Shown piece by piece: positions 9,108 to 17,599 of a stretch of DNA of 64,000 nt. Origin of the DNA: Mycobacterium sp. BK086 (GTDB lineage: Bacteria; Actinomycetota; Actinomycetes; Mycobacteriales; Mycobacteriaceae); NCBI GenBank assembly GCA_004362315.1, contig SNWL01000007.1:248001-312000 (forward strand). Direction: 5' to 3'. Position 1 is the stretch's first letter. The number at the start of each line of letters is the position of its first letter. The position numbers and the translations under genes were made by a program. The notes under the pieces are model-generated. The model searched no databases. It worked only from the letters and a program-made list of their open reading frames with translations, and was not told where the DNA came from.

Positions 9108-10475
9108 ATGGTCGCTATCCACGAAACCGTCGATGTCAGCGCGCTACCCCTGGCGCCCGAGAATCCGATGTCCTATCGCGAGAAGATGGACGCCCTACGC
9201 AACTTCCACACCGGCTTCGAGCGGATGCGCGATGCGGGCGGGCCGGTGAGTCGTGTGGTGCTCGGCCCGAAATGGTTGGTGCAGCCCATCGTGGTGGTGA
9301 CCTCACCACGCGGCGGGCGCGACATGATCGGGCGCAGCGGCGCGTTCGTCGACAAGACCGCCAGTGTCCATGTGGAGCTGCGTAAATTGCTGGGCGGCAA
9401 CCTGTTCAGCCTTCCGCATGCCGAGTGGCTGCCGCGAAGGCGCAGTCTCCAGCACGTCTTCACCAAGAAGCACGTCCTGGAGTTCGGCGGCCACATGGCT
9501 CAAGCGGCGCAGGCGATTTGCGACAGCTGGAGCGATGGCGCCCAGATCGATCTGGACAGCCAGTGCAGGCTTCTCACGCTGCGGGCGCTGGGCCGCTCGA
9601 TTCTCGGCATCGACCTCGACGAGTGCAGCGACCAGATCGCGGGACCGCTGCAAGTCACGCTGTCCTACGTCGCCGATCGGGCCATGAGTCCACTGCGGGC
9701 GCCGAGCTGGCTACCGACACCCGCGCGCAGGCGCGCCCGCAACGCCAGCAAGACCCTGCACAAGCTCGCCCACGACATCCTGATGGCATGTCGGCGTGAC
9801 CCGGATCGGGACGCGCCGCTGGTCCGGGCACTGCTCGACGCGGTCGACCCCGATACCGGCCGGTCATTGTCGGATGACGAAATCTGTGACGAGCTAATCG
9901 TGTTCATGCTGGCCGGCCACGACACCACCGCCACGACGCTGACGTATGCGCTGTGGCAGCTGGGCCAACATCGCCATCTGCAAGACCGGGTGCGTGCCGA
10001 GGTGCACGCGCTCGGACCTGCCGGACCGACACCCGAGGACGTGTCCCGGCTCACCTACACCACTCAGGTACTACATGAGGCGCTGCGGCTGTGCCCGCCC
10101 GGTGCGGCGTTGACCCGGACCGCGGTGCGCGATATCGAAGTCGACGGCTACCGTGTCGAGGCCGGGACTCTCGTCGCGTTCGGAATTTGGGCGGTTCAAC
10201 GAGATCCGGCATTGTGGCCCGACCCGTTGAGCTTCGACCCGGAGCGCTTTCGCCCGGATCGGGCAAAGCAGATCGAGCGCTACCAATACCTGCCGTTCGG
10301 CGCGGGACCACGCTCATGCATCGGCGATCACTTCGCGATGCTGGAAGCCACGCTGGCGCTAGCAACCATCATCGGACGATGCGAAATCGGCTCGCTCACC
10401 GACGACTTCCCGATTGCCGTTCCGTTCACCGTCGTGGCGAGCGAACCGGTGCAAGCGATCGTGGTGAAACGTTGA
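9108..10475 (+). CDS. Cytochrome P450
   Basis: A 455-residue soluble P450 with all hallmarks: the oxygen-activation I-helix motif AGHDTTATT, the K-helix ExxR (EALRL), the PERF-like DPERFRPD and the heme loop FGAGPRSCIG, with proximal Cys at about residue 404. The arrangement LPFGAGPRSCIG plus a Glu-rich K-helix is closer to class II/CYP4-like actinobacterial P450s (such as the CYP132/136/137 group) than to the camphor type; I do not assign a number. The substrate is probably a lipophilic compound. No ferredoxin gene is adjacent. A large LAL/LuxR regulator follows 44 bp downstream on the same strand and may control it. Confidence 0.9.
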   Translation: MVAIHETVDVSALPLAPENPMSYREKMDALRNFHTGFERMRDAGGPVSRVVLGPKWLVQPIVVVTSPRGGRDMIGRSGAFVDKTASVHVELRKLLGGNLFSLPHAEWLPRRRSLQHVFTKKHVLEFGGHMAQAAQAICDSWSDGAQIDLDSQCRLLTLRALGRSILGIDLDECSDQIAGPLQVTLSYVADRAMSPLRAPSWLPTPARRRARNASKTLHKLAHDILMACRRDPDRDAPLVRALLDAVDPDTGRSLSDDEICDELIVFMLAGHDTTATTLTYALWQLGQHRHLQDRVRAEVHALGPAGPTPEDVSRLTYTTQVLHEALRLCPPGAALTRTAVRDIEVDGYRVEAGTLVAFGIWAVQRDPALWPDPLSFDPERFRPDRAKQIERYQYLPFGAGPRSCIGDHFAMLEATLALATIIGRCEIGSLTDDFPIAVPFTVVASEPVQAIVVKR

Positions 10476-10519
10476 CCGAATCCACTGGCTCGACGCCGGT
10501 AGCTGCGTAAACTGCGGCC

Positions 10520-13141
10520 GTGGGGGAGAGCCGGTCCTGGCCCGTCCTGAGACGGGGAAAGGAACTAGCCGCGATCCAGGCGACGCTGCACGGTCGGCCT
10601 GGCATGTGCGGCACATTGCTTCTCGGCGACGCGGGCGTCGGGAAAACCACCTTGGCCCGGATGGCCACCCAGTCATCGCGCGCGGGTGCGGTGTGGGTGG
10701 CCGGCACCGAGTCCGCTCGCGAGGTGCCGCTGGGCGTCTTCGCCCACTTGCTCGGCGGCCCCATGCCCGCCGACCCAGTTGCCATGCTGGGCGCTGCCTT
10801 TCGCGCCGTTCGGCGCGAGAAGCTCGCTGTCATCGGGATCGACGATGTTCACCTCGTCGACCATCTGTCGGCGACCCTGGTACATCAACTCGCCGTCGAA
10901 GGCGCGGTGCGCATCGTGGCGACCGCCCGCAGCGGCGAGCCGATCCCCGACACGATCACCGCCTTGTGGAAGGACGGGTATCTCGCCCGACTGGATATCG
11001 TCCCGTTCACCAAGGACGAGGCTGTCGAACTGGTCGAGACCGCGTTGGGTGGACACCTCGAACAGCTGTCGGCCGACCTCATGTGGGAGGCCTCCAGCGG
11101 CAACGCACTGTTCGTCAGGCACCTCGTCGAAGGTGCTTTGGAGGCCGGAACCCTGCGGCAGGTCAACGACGTCTGGCAGCTGCGGGGAGAGGCCGCGGTC
11201 GCAGCCAAGCTTGCCCCGCTGCTCAGCAGCCGGCTGGACCGGCTGCCCGAGGACGAGCAGCGAGCGCTGCATCTGCTCGCGGTATCCGAACCGGCGACGT
11301 TGGCCGTGATGTCCGAACTCGTCAACACCGAGACGCTGGAGCGCGCCGAGCGGCGCGGCCTGATCCGCATCGTCGACGACACCGGCACCGCCGACATCCA
11401 TTTCACCCATTCGGTGATCGGCGAGGTGATCAGACGCAACCTCGGCGAGGTGGCGAGTCGCCGGCTGCGGACAGAGTTGTTGGCCGCCATGGACTTACAC
11501 CCGCCGCAGGCTCCCGCGCAACGGCTGCGCCGGGCCGAACTCTCCCTGCACGCCGACACCAAGGTGGATGCCGAATTCCTCTCGCGGGCAGCCGAAGACG
11601 CGATCGCGCTGATGAACATCACGCTGGCCGAGCGGCTGGCCCGCGTTGCCGTCGCCCAGGGTGGCGGGCTGGTGGCCAGTGAACTGCTGGCACGTACCCT
11701 GCTGTGGCAGGGCAGGGCGCCGGAGTCCGAAGAGATTCTGGCGTCGTTCGACCCCGACACCCTCACCGAATTCGAATTGGCTCGCTGGGGCATGGCGCGA
11801 ATTGCCAACCTGCAGTGGTCGATCGGAGACAGTGAGGCCGCCGCCGAGATCCTGGCGATGTTGCAGCAGCGGGTCAGTCACCCGAGGCTGCGGCTGGTCG
11901 TCGACGGACTCGCCGCGGCGCTGCTGGTGCTCGACAACCGACTCGAGGAAGCCGCCGAGCTTGCGGATCAAGTGCTGGCTGACCCGACCGCTCCGCCGAT
12001 CGCCGTCGGCTGGGCCGTATTCGGCGGCGGTATGGCCGCCGCCCTGAAGGGGTGTACTGCCGACGCGGCACGGGCGGCGGCCCGGGGTCGCGAAGTGTAC
12101 GACAAGATCGACGCACTGCAGCGATTCCTGCTGACGTTGGGCGAAGTCCGGGCATTGACGCTGGCCGGCGATTTCGATGCGGCACAAGCCCGTTCAGGCG
12201 ACGTCGTGCGCATCACCTCGCCAAGTCAGTACCGAGTCCGCGCGATGGCCAACGTCCTGGCCGGCACCGTCGAGATGGGCCGCGGCCAGCTGCGGGTGGC
12301 GATGGGCAGGCTGGAGGAGACGCTCGCCGCGCTCAGCGGCGAATCGGCCGCGTCGTGGAACCTGCCCGCCAGATTGCTTCTGGTGCAGTGCTATTGCGGG
12401 CTCGGCTACGACGCGGAGGCCGCCCCGTTGGTGGCCGAACTGCGCGAGCTCGTCAGCCGGGGCGCGACGATGTTCGAACCACACGTCCGCAACGTCGAGG
12501 GATGGCTGGCGGCGGCCATGGGGCATACCTCGGGTGCGATCACCGCGGCGCTGGAAGCCGCCGATCTGGCCGCCGCATCGGGGCAGCGGGCGATCGAGCT
12601 GATGGCCTTGCACGCCGCCGCGCGCTTCGGCGACAAGAGCTGCCTGCCGCGGGTGGTCGAGGTGGCGTCGGCGATCGGCGGGCCGCTGGCCGCTGTCGAC
12701 GCGGCCCATGCCATCGGGTTGATGAACGGTGATGGGGCAGAGGTGTTTTCGGCGTCCCAGGAATTCGAGCGGATCGGGGCGCTGCTGTCGGCGGCCGACG
12801 CGGCCGCCCAGGCGGCGGCGCTGTTCGAGGCGGCCGGGCAGCGCCGCAACTCACTGGAGGCGGCGGCTGCCGCGGATCGCTTGGGCGCCGCCTGCGGTGG
12901 GCTGAAAACCCCTGCGCTGTCCGCGACTTCGCAACCACTGCCGTTGAGTTCGCGCGAGCGGGAGATCGCCCACCTGGTGGCGCGCGGGATGTCCAACAAG
13001 GAGATCGCGGCGCGGCTCGTCGTGTCGACACGGACGGTGGAAGGCCACCTGTACCGGATCTACGTCAAGCTCAACCTGACCGATCGGGATGATCTGGGGC
13101 GGATCATCCGTCGCGAGGACGGCGACCCGTCTAACGGGTGA
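10520..13141 (+). CDS. LAL-family LuxR transcriptional regulator (AAA/STAND ATPase)
   Basis: The 873-residue protein starts at GTG 10520. The N-terminus carries an ATPase with Walker A GDAGVGKT (~residues 35-42) and Walker B LAVIGIDDVHLVD. A long alpha-helical, TPR-like middle region follows. The C-terminal ~60 residues are a LuxR helix-turn-helix (LSSREREIAHLVARGMSNKE, then TRTVEGHLYRIYVKL). This is the full domain set of the large ATP-binding LuxR regulators. It lies directly after the P450. Its last 11 bases overlap the 3' end of the convergent TetR gene. The inducer is unknown. Confidence 0.93.
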   Translation: MGESRSWPVLRRGKELAAIQATLHGRPGMCGTLLLGDAGVGKTTLARMATQSSRAGAVWVAGTESAREVPLGVFAHLLGGPMPADPVAMLGAAFRAVRREKLAVIGIDDVHLVDHLSATLVHQLAVEGAVRIVATARSGEPIPDTITALWKDGYLARLDIVPFTKDEAVELVETALGGHLEQLSADLMWEASSGNALFVRHLVEGALEAGTLRQVNDVWQLRGEAAVAAKLAPLLSSRLDRLPEDEQRALHLLAVSEPATLAVMSELVNTETLERAERRGLIRIVDDTGTADIHFTHSVIGEVIRRNLGEVASRRLRTELLAAMDLHPPQAPAQRLRRAELSLHADTKVDAEFLSRAAEDAIALMNITLAERLARVAVAQGGGLVASELLARTLLWQGRAPESEEILASFDPDTLTEFELARWGMARIANLQWSIGDSEAAAEILAMLQQRVSHPRLRLVVDGLAAALLVLDNRLEEAAELADQVLADPTAPPIAVGWAVFGGGMAAALKGCTADAARAAARGREVYDKIDALQRFLLTLGEVRALTLAGDFDAAQARSGDVVRITSPSQYRVRAMANVLAGTVEMGRGQLRVAMGRLEETLAALSGESAASWNLPARLLLVQCYCGLGYDAEAAPLVAELRELVSRGATMFEPHVRNVEGWLAAAMGHTSGAITAALEAADLAAASGQRAIELMALHAAARFGDKSCLPRVVEVASAIGGPLAAVDAAHAIGLMNGDGAEVFSASQEFERIGALLSAADAAAQAAALFEAAGQRRNSLEAAAAADRLGAACGGLKTPALSATSQPLPLSSREREIAHLVARGMSNKEIAARLVVSTRTVEGHLYRIYVKLNLTDRDDLGRIIRREDGDPSNG

Positions 13142-13706
13142 CCTGGTCGACGATCAGAGACAGTTGCGCGGTGACCTGGTCCAGCGGGGCAATGCTGCGC
13201 TGGGCTCGGCACATCGCGACGGTGCCTTCGACGGCGGCGACGATGAGAGTCGCGACGCGCTCTGCTTCGGCCTCTTGGCAGCCGGACTTGCGGAGCGACT
13301 CCGCGAGTAATGCGGTCCATCGCCCGAAGGCGGCGGCCGCAGCATCCCGGGGTGCGCTGTGATCGTCGGGCACGTCCTCGACCGAGACGGCCAGCACGGG
13401 GCAGCCGGCGCGGAAGTCGCTGTCGAGCACGACTTTTCGCCACATATCCAGGAACGCCTGGAGGCCGGCCCTGGGCCCTGCGGCGAGTTCCCGTGACAGG
13501 ACGTCCACGGTGAGATCGTCGGCCCAACGGACGGCCTCGGTCGCCAGGTCGTACTTGCCACCGGGGAAATAGTGGTACGTCGAACCGAGCGGCGCGTCGG
13601 CATGCTTGGCCAGTTCACGCACGCTGGTCGCGTTGAGGCCGCGCCGACTGATCATGTCCGCCGCCCCGACGACCATGCGCTGCCGCGAGCGCTTGTCTTC
13701 TGCCAC
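13131..13706 (-). CDS. TetR/AcrR-family repressor
   Basis: A 191-residue protein, GTG start at 13706 preceded by GAGAGG. Residues ~8-50 contain the TetR helix-turn-helix (ATSVRELAKHADAPLGSTYH followed by YFPGGKYDL). The C-terminal ligand domain resembles the LmrA/YxaF subgroup. It is divergent from a zinc alcohol dehydrogenase across 77 bp that hold two near-identical 16-bp palindromes, so it most likely represses itself and the dehydrogenase and is released by a substrate of that enzyme. The 3' end overlaps the LAL regulator by 11 bases. Confidence 0.92.
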   Translation of the reverse strand: MAEDKRSRQRMVVGAADMISRRGLNATSVRELAKHADAPLGSTYHYFPGGKYDLATEAVRWADDLTVDVLSRELAAGPRAGLQAFLDMWRKVVLDSDFRAGCPVLAVSVEDVPDDHSAPRDAAAAAFGRWTALLAESLRKSGCQEAEAERVATLIVAAVEGTVAMCRAQRSIAPLDQVTAQLSLIVDQVTR

Positions 13707-13721
13707 CGCAACCTCTCTTGC

Positions 13722-13737
13722 TATGACGATCGCTATA
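13722..13737. promoter_or_regulatory. TetR operator copy 1
   Basis: TATGACGATCGCTATA, a near-palindrome of the pattern TATrAC-N4-GyTATA. It lies 16 bases upstream of the TetR start codon on the repressor side of the divergent spacer. The second copy is 34 bp away centre to centre. Confidence 0.65.
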
Positions 13738-13755
13738 GCCTACCGTTGGCCCGGT

Positions 13756-13771
13756 TATAACAGTCGTTATA
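13756..13771. promoter_or_regulatory. TetR operator copy 2
   Basis: TATAACAGTCGTTATA has perfect 6-base arms (TATAAC/GTTATA) with a 4-base centre. Its last base starts the AGGAG ribosome-binding site of the alcohol dehydrogenase, so repressor binding here would occlude transcription start and leader. It matches the first copy in arm sequence and spacing. Confidence 0.7.
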
Positions 13772-13783
13772 GGAGAGGCCGGG

Positions 13784-14806
13784 ATGAGAAGTCTGATGTT
13801 CGTCGCGCCAGGGCGGTTGCGATTCGACGAGGTCGAAGCGCCGCGGATCATCGAGCCCGGCGATGCGCTGGTCAGGCCGCTCGCGGCGACGACGTGCGAC
13901 TTGGACCACCACGTCATCGCCGACAAGACTCCGTTCTCCGGGTTCGGCCCGTTTCCGCTCGGCCATGAATGCGTAGGCACAGTGGTCGAGGTGGGACCGG
14001 ACTGTGCCGATGTCGCGGTCGGTGACGTGGTGGGTGTGGCCTGGCACATCGCCTGCGGCAGCTGCGCACAATGCGTGCTCGGTCATCCGGCCCGGTGCCT
14101 GCGCCACGGTGACGCGCAGTACGGCCTGCCGGTCAACGGATCCTGGGGCGGGACCTTCTCAGAACTGATCCGGGTGCCCTACGCCGACTACAACCTGGCC
14201 CCGCTGCCGCCGAGTGCCGATCCCGTCCACCTCGCCTCGATCAGTGACAACCTGGCCCTGGGCTGGGAAACGGTGATGCCGACGATCCACGGGATCGCCG
14301 ACCCGCAGGTCGCGGTCTTCGGCGGAACCGGATCGATCGGCCTGTATTGCGTCGATGTCGCGGTGCACTGCGCTCGGGCGCGCACCGTGTATTTCGACGA
14401 CGACCCCATCCGAATGTCGGTTGCCGCGCAGCTTGGCGCCGAGGTCGTGGACATCAATGGCAAGCGGGAGAAGGACTTTCACCTTGCGATAGATGCCTCC
14501 GCCGATCCAGATCGGCTCCGCAAAGCACTGATGTCGGTCGTGCCCGAAGGTCACGTCAACAGTGTCGGCATCTACTTCCAGGACGTCACGCTGCCGATGC
14601 TGCAGCTCTACGTTCGTGGAGTGCACTTCCACAACGGCAAAGGTCATGCCCGCCCCAATATGACACCGACATTGGATGCTGTCGCCGCAGGAGCGCTGCA
14701 CCCGGAACTCGTCACGAGCGGGGTCTACGGGTGGGATGAGATCCCGGAGGTGTTGACCTCACCGTCCGCCGGGCACAAGCCGATCTTCGTGCTCGAGCCC
14801 CGCTAA
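13784..14806 (+). CDS. Zinc-dependent medium-chain alcohol dehydrogenase
   Basis: A 340-residue MDR enzyme. Catalytic zinc ligands are C38 (ATTCDLDHH) and the GHE motif (H61-E62). The structural zinc lobe is complete at C91, C94, C97 and C105. The nucleotide-binding Rossmann motif is VFGGTGSIGLYC. An AGGAG lies 8 bases before the ATG. It probably oxidises an alcohol or reduces an aldehyde with NAD(P). Placement opposite a TetR gene with twin operators suggests induction by its substrate. The 3' end overlaps the convergent hydrolase by 4 bases. Confidence 0.92.
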   Translation: MRSLMFVAPGRLRFDEVEAPRIIEPGDALVRPLAATTCDLDHHVIADKTPFSGFGPFPLGHECVGTVVEVGPDCADVAVGDVVGVAWHIACGSCAQCVLGHPARCLRHGDAQYGLPVNGSWGGTFSELIRVPYADYNLAPLPPSADPVHLASISDNLALGWETVMPTIHGIADPQVAVFGGTGSIGLYCVDVAVHCARARTVYFDDDPIRMSVAAQLGAEVVDINGKREKDFHLAIDASADPDRLRKALMSVVPEGHVNSVGIYFQDVTLPMLQLYVRGVHFHNGKGHARPNMTPTLDAVAAGALHPELVTSGVYGWDEIPEVLTSPSAGHKPIFVLEPR

Positions 14807-15672
14807 CGGGTGACGAACGAGACGACGGCCTCGCTGAAGGCGTCGTTGTCGTCGCCGGCGGCGGTGTGACCCGCATCGGCGAGTTCGACGAATTCCGCCC
14901 CCGGCACCTTGGCGAGGAAGTCCTGCACCCCCTCGGCGCTGACCACATCGGAGAGCTTGCCGCGGATCAGCAGGATCGGGATGGTCAGGTCGATGGCCGC
15001 CTGCTCGATCCGCTCCACCCGGATGAACGGGTCGTCGTCGGGCGCGGTCAGGAACGCCGGATCCCAATGCCAGAACCACCGGCCGTCGCGCAGCCGCAGG
15101 TTCTTCTTCAGGCCGTCGAGATTCTTGGGCCGCTTGCGATGTGGCAGGTACTCGGCGATCGCGTCGGCCGCCTGCTCCAGGTTCTCGAAACCGTGCACAT
15201 GGCTGAACATGAAGTCCCGGATCCGGGCGCTGCCGCCCTTCTCGAAGCGGGGCACCACATCGACCAGCACCAGCTTGGTCACCGTCACCGGTCCGGCCGC
15301 CTCGGCGACCAGGATGCTGGTCAGCCCGCCCATACTGGCCCCGATCAACACCACCGGCCTGCCGATCTGCTCGAGCACGTGCAGGACGTCGGTGGACAGC
15401 GCGTCGACCGAGTACTCGCCCTTGGGCGCCCGGTCGCTGTCGCCGTGTCCGCGCGCGTCCAGCGCGATCACGTGGAAGCCATGGTCGGCCAACACCTGGC
15501 CGGTGTTCTTCCAGGAGAACCGGTTCTGGCCGCCGCCGTGCAGCATCAGGATCGTCGGCCGGTCGGCCGCCTGCGGGGCGCCGCGGTTCCATTCGTCGCC
15601 CACCAGCGTGAGGTCGTTGTCGCCCCGGAACTCCACTGTCTGTAAACCACTGTTTGTGCTGCTCACGGGCAT
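14803..15672 (-). CDS. Alpha/beta-hydrolase
   Basis: A 289-residue hydrolase. The oxyanion loop is MLHGGGQN, the nucleophile elbow GASMGG places Ser at 113, and the catalytic His is at about 269 in DAGHTAAGD. An acid residue is likely the Asp in RGKLSDVV. The Ser nucleophile points to an esterase, lipase or C-C hydrolase type rather than an epoxide hydrolase. The protein is soluble with no signal peptide. It is divergent from the PhnB-like gene (104-bp spacer) and converges with the alcohol dehydrogenase with a 4-base overlap. Confidence 0.88.
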   Translation of the reverse strand: MPVSSTNSGLQTVEFRGDNDLTLVGDEWNRGAPQAADRPTILMLHGGGQNRFSWKNTGQVLADHGFHVIALDARGHGDSDRAPKGEYSVDALSTDVLHVLEQIGRPVVLIGASMGGLTSILVAEAAGPVTVTKLVLVDVVPRFEKGGSARIRDFMFSHVHGFENLEQAADAIAEYLPHRKRPKNLDGLKKNLRLRDGRWFWHWDPAFLTAPDDDPFIRVERIEQAAIDLTIPILLIRGKLSDVVSAEGVQDFLAKVPGAEFVELADAGHTAAGDDNDAFSEAVVSFVTR

Positions 15673-15776
15673 CCTCTCGACCGAACCTGAACAGCACGTT
15701 ACCTAGCGGTGCTAGCGATGACTTTCGGCACCCCGACAGGTCAACCCCAACGACACCCACCTACAGGAGGCCAGCC

Positions 15777-16250
15777 GTGCCAACCATCACCCCGTCGCTG
15801 TGGTTCGACAACGACCTCGAAGAGGCGATGCGCTTCTACACCGGCGTCTTTCCGAACTCGTCCATCGAATACGTCAACCGGTATACCGAGGCAGGTCCCG
15901 GCACCGCGGGCGAAGTCGTGTCGGCCGGATTCACCCTCGACGGCACCCGGTTCGTCGGGATCAACGGCGGACCGGTGTTCTCGTTCACCGAGGCCGTGTC
16001 GTTCCTGGTCGAATGCACTGACCAGGCCGAAGTCGACTACTACTGGGACGCCCTTGTTGCCGGTGGTCAGGAGTCGCAGTGCGGCTGGCTCAAGGACCGC
16101 TTCGGTCTGAGCTGGCAGGTGGTACCCACCCGGCTCTTCGAGCTGTTGAGCGATCCCGATCCGGCCCGGGCGGCCGCCGCGACCGGCGCCATGCTCGGAA
16201 TGCGCAAGATCGTCATCGCCGATCTGGAGGCTGCCGCAGCGAACCCGTGA
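15777..16250 (+). CDS. PhnB-like VOC family protein
   Basis: The start is GTG 15777, fixed by CAGGAGG six bases upstream, giving 157 residues. The sequence PSLWFDNDLEEAMRFYTGVF and the later QCGWLKDRFGLSWQVVPTRL are hallmarks of the PhnB / 3-demethylubiquinone-9 methyltransferase-like branch of the VOC superfamily. These are small cytoplasmic proteins of mostly unknown activity. The 77-bp gap to the next gene contains a CTACCGGTAG palindrome and probably a separate promoter. Confidence 0.88.
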   Translation: MPTITPSLWFDNDLEEAMRFYTGVFPNSSIEYVNRYTEAGPGTAGEVVSAGFTLDGTRFVGINGGPVFSFTEAVSFLVECTDQAEVDYYWDALVAGGQESQCGWLKDRFGLSWQVVPTRLFELLSDPDPARAAAATGAMLGMRKIVIADLEAAAANP

Positions 16251-16327
16251 CGGCCCTCACAGGGCCTACCGGTAGCCTTTCGCCCCAGTGCGGGTGAATC
16301 GGCCCGTAGTGCCGCAGAGGGAGAACT

Positions 16328-16939
16328 ATGGCTGACGAGCCTGCCGCGCCCGAGGGCGAGGCCGCTACGCCAGACGAGGTCGAAGCGACCACCGAAACCA
16401 CCGAGACTCCGGACGAGGCAGTGCTCGTTGCGCCGGCCCCCGGACCCAAGCGATCTGGCGGTGTCCTCGTCGCGCTGATCATCGTGACGGTCGTGATGGT
16501 GGTCCTCGGCGGTTTGACCGGCTGGCTCGGTTATCGCTGGTACGAGGCCAAGGAGGCCACCCAGTTGCGCGAGCTCCTGGTCGGAGTCGGCAGGCAGGGT
16601 GCGATCAACCTGACCACCATCCACTTCGACGAGGCCGACAAGGATGTGCAGCGCATCCTGGACTCCGCCACCGATTCGTTCTACGACGACTTCGCCAAGC
16701 GGTCCCAGCCGTTCATCGAGGTGGTCAAGCAGGCCCAGTCGAAATCGGATGGACAGGTGACCGAGGCCGGACTGGAGTCGGTGTCGGGCAACGAGGGTCA
16801 GGTGCTGGTGGCCGTCACCGTCACGACCTCCAATGCCGGTGCGGCCAACCAGCCGCCGCGCGCCTGGCGGATGCGTTTGACGGTCAAGAAGACCGGTGCC
16901 GATGAAGCGAAGGTCTCGAAAGTGGAGTTCGTACCGTGA
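16328..16939 (+). CDS. Mce-associated membrane protein (Mam/Mas type), first of pair
   Basis: A 203-residue protein with an acidic, Glu/Pro/Thr-rich cytoplasmic N-terminus (~1-40), one membrane helix (VLVALIIVTVVMVVLGGLTG, ~46-65) and an extracytoplasmic domain ending VSKVEFVP. The arrangement and the conserved middle (QGAINLTTIHFDEADKDV, then ILDSATDSFYDDF) are those of Mce-associated proteins that support lipid-importing Mce complexes. No mce operon is in the window, so this is an orphan pair. The stop overlaps the next start (GTGA), indicating translational coupling. Confidence 0.85.
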   Translation: MADEPAAPEGEAATPDEVEATTETTETPDEAVLVAPAPGPKRSGGVLVALIIVTVVMVVLGGLTGWLGYRWYEAKEATQLRELLVGVGRQGAINLTTIHFDEADKDVQRILDSATDSFYDDFAKRSQPFIEVVKQAQSKSDGQVTEAGLESVSGNEGQVLVAVTVTTSNAGAANQPPRAWRMRLTVKKTGADEAKVSKVEFVP

Positions 16940-17583
16940 CGACCGACGACAAGCCCGATAAGCCGCTCGATCTGACGAAGAGTGAGGCGGAGGAGGCTCC
17001 CGCACTCGATCTGACCAAGAGCACCGTGGAGGAGGCCGAGGTCGAGGAGACCTCGGAGACCGAGGTGACGCCCGAAGCCGAACCGAAGCGGCGCGCGGGC
17101 CGGGTCACGGTGGCCGCTCTGGTGGTCGTGTCGGTGCTGGCGGTGGGTCTGGCCGTGGCGGCCGGGTTCTTCGGCTGGCAGGCGTGGTCGACCCGGGATG
17201 CCGATCGCGCCCGCACCGAATCGGTGCAGGCCGCCAAGGACTCCACCGTCGCCCTGCTGAGCTACAAGGCCGAGACCGTCGACAAGGATCTGGGTGCGGC
17301 GCGCGACCGGCTGACCGGAAGCTTCCTGGACGCCTACACCCAGCTGGTCAACAACGTCGTCATCCCCGGCGCCAAGGAGAAGAAGATCTCGGCGGTGGCC
17401 CAGGTGCCCGCCGCGGCATCGGTGTCGGTGTCGCCCAAGGGCGAACATGCGGTGGCATTGTTGTTCGTGAACCAGACCGTCGTGATGGGTACTGATGCGC
17501 CCACCAACACCACGTCCAGCGTGCGGGTGACCCTGGACAAGGTCAACGGTCGTTGGCTCATCTCGGGATTCGATCCGGTCTAG
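16936..17583 (+). CDS. Mce-associated membrane protein, second of pair
   Basis: A 215-residue protein starting at GTG 16936. It has a long acidic N-terminus with twin LDLTKS phrases, one membrane helix (VAALVVVSVLAVGLAVAAGF) and an extracytoplasmic domain (DSTVALLSYKAETVDKDL, later VTLDKVNGRWLISGFDPV) in the Mam/VirB8-like fold of Mce-associated proteins. It is coupled to the first gene by a 4-base overlap, so the two probably form a heteromer in the membrane. The alpha/beta-hydrolase gene follows 16 bp downstream and could be co-transcribed. Confidence 0.85.
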   Translation: MTTDDKPDKPLDLTKSEAEEAPALDLTKSTVEEAEVEETSETEVTPEAEPKRRAGRVTVAALVVVSVLAVGLAVAAGFFGWQAWSTRDADRARTESVQAAKDSTVALLSYKAETVDKDLGAARDRLTGSFLDAYTQLVNNVVIPGAKEKKISAVAQVPAAASVSVSPKGEHAVALLFVNQTVVMGTDAPTNTTSSVRVTLDKVNGRWLISGFDPV

Positions 17584-17599
17584 TGATCTCCGGCGTTCG

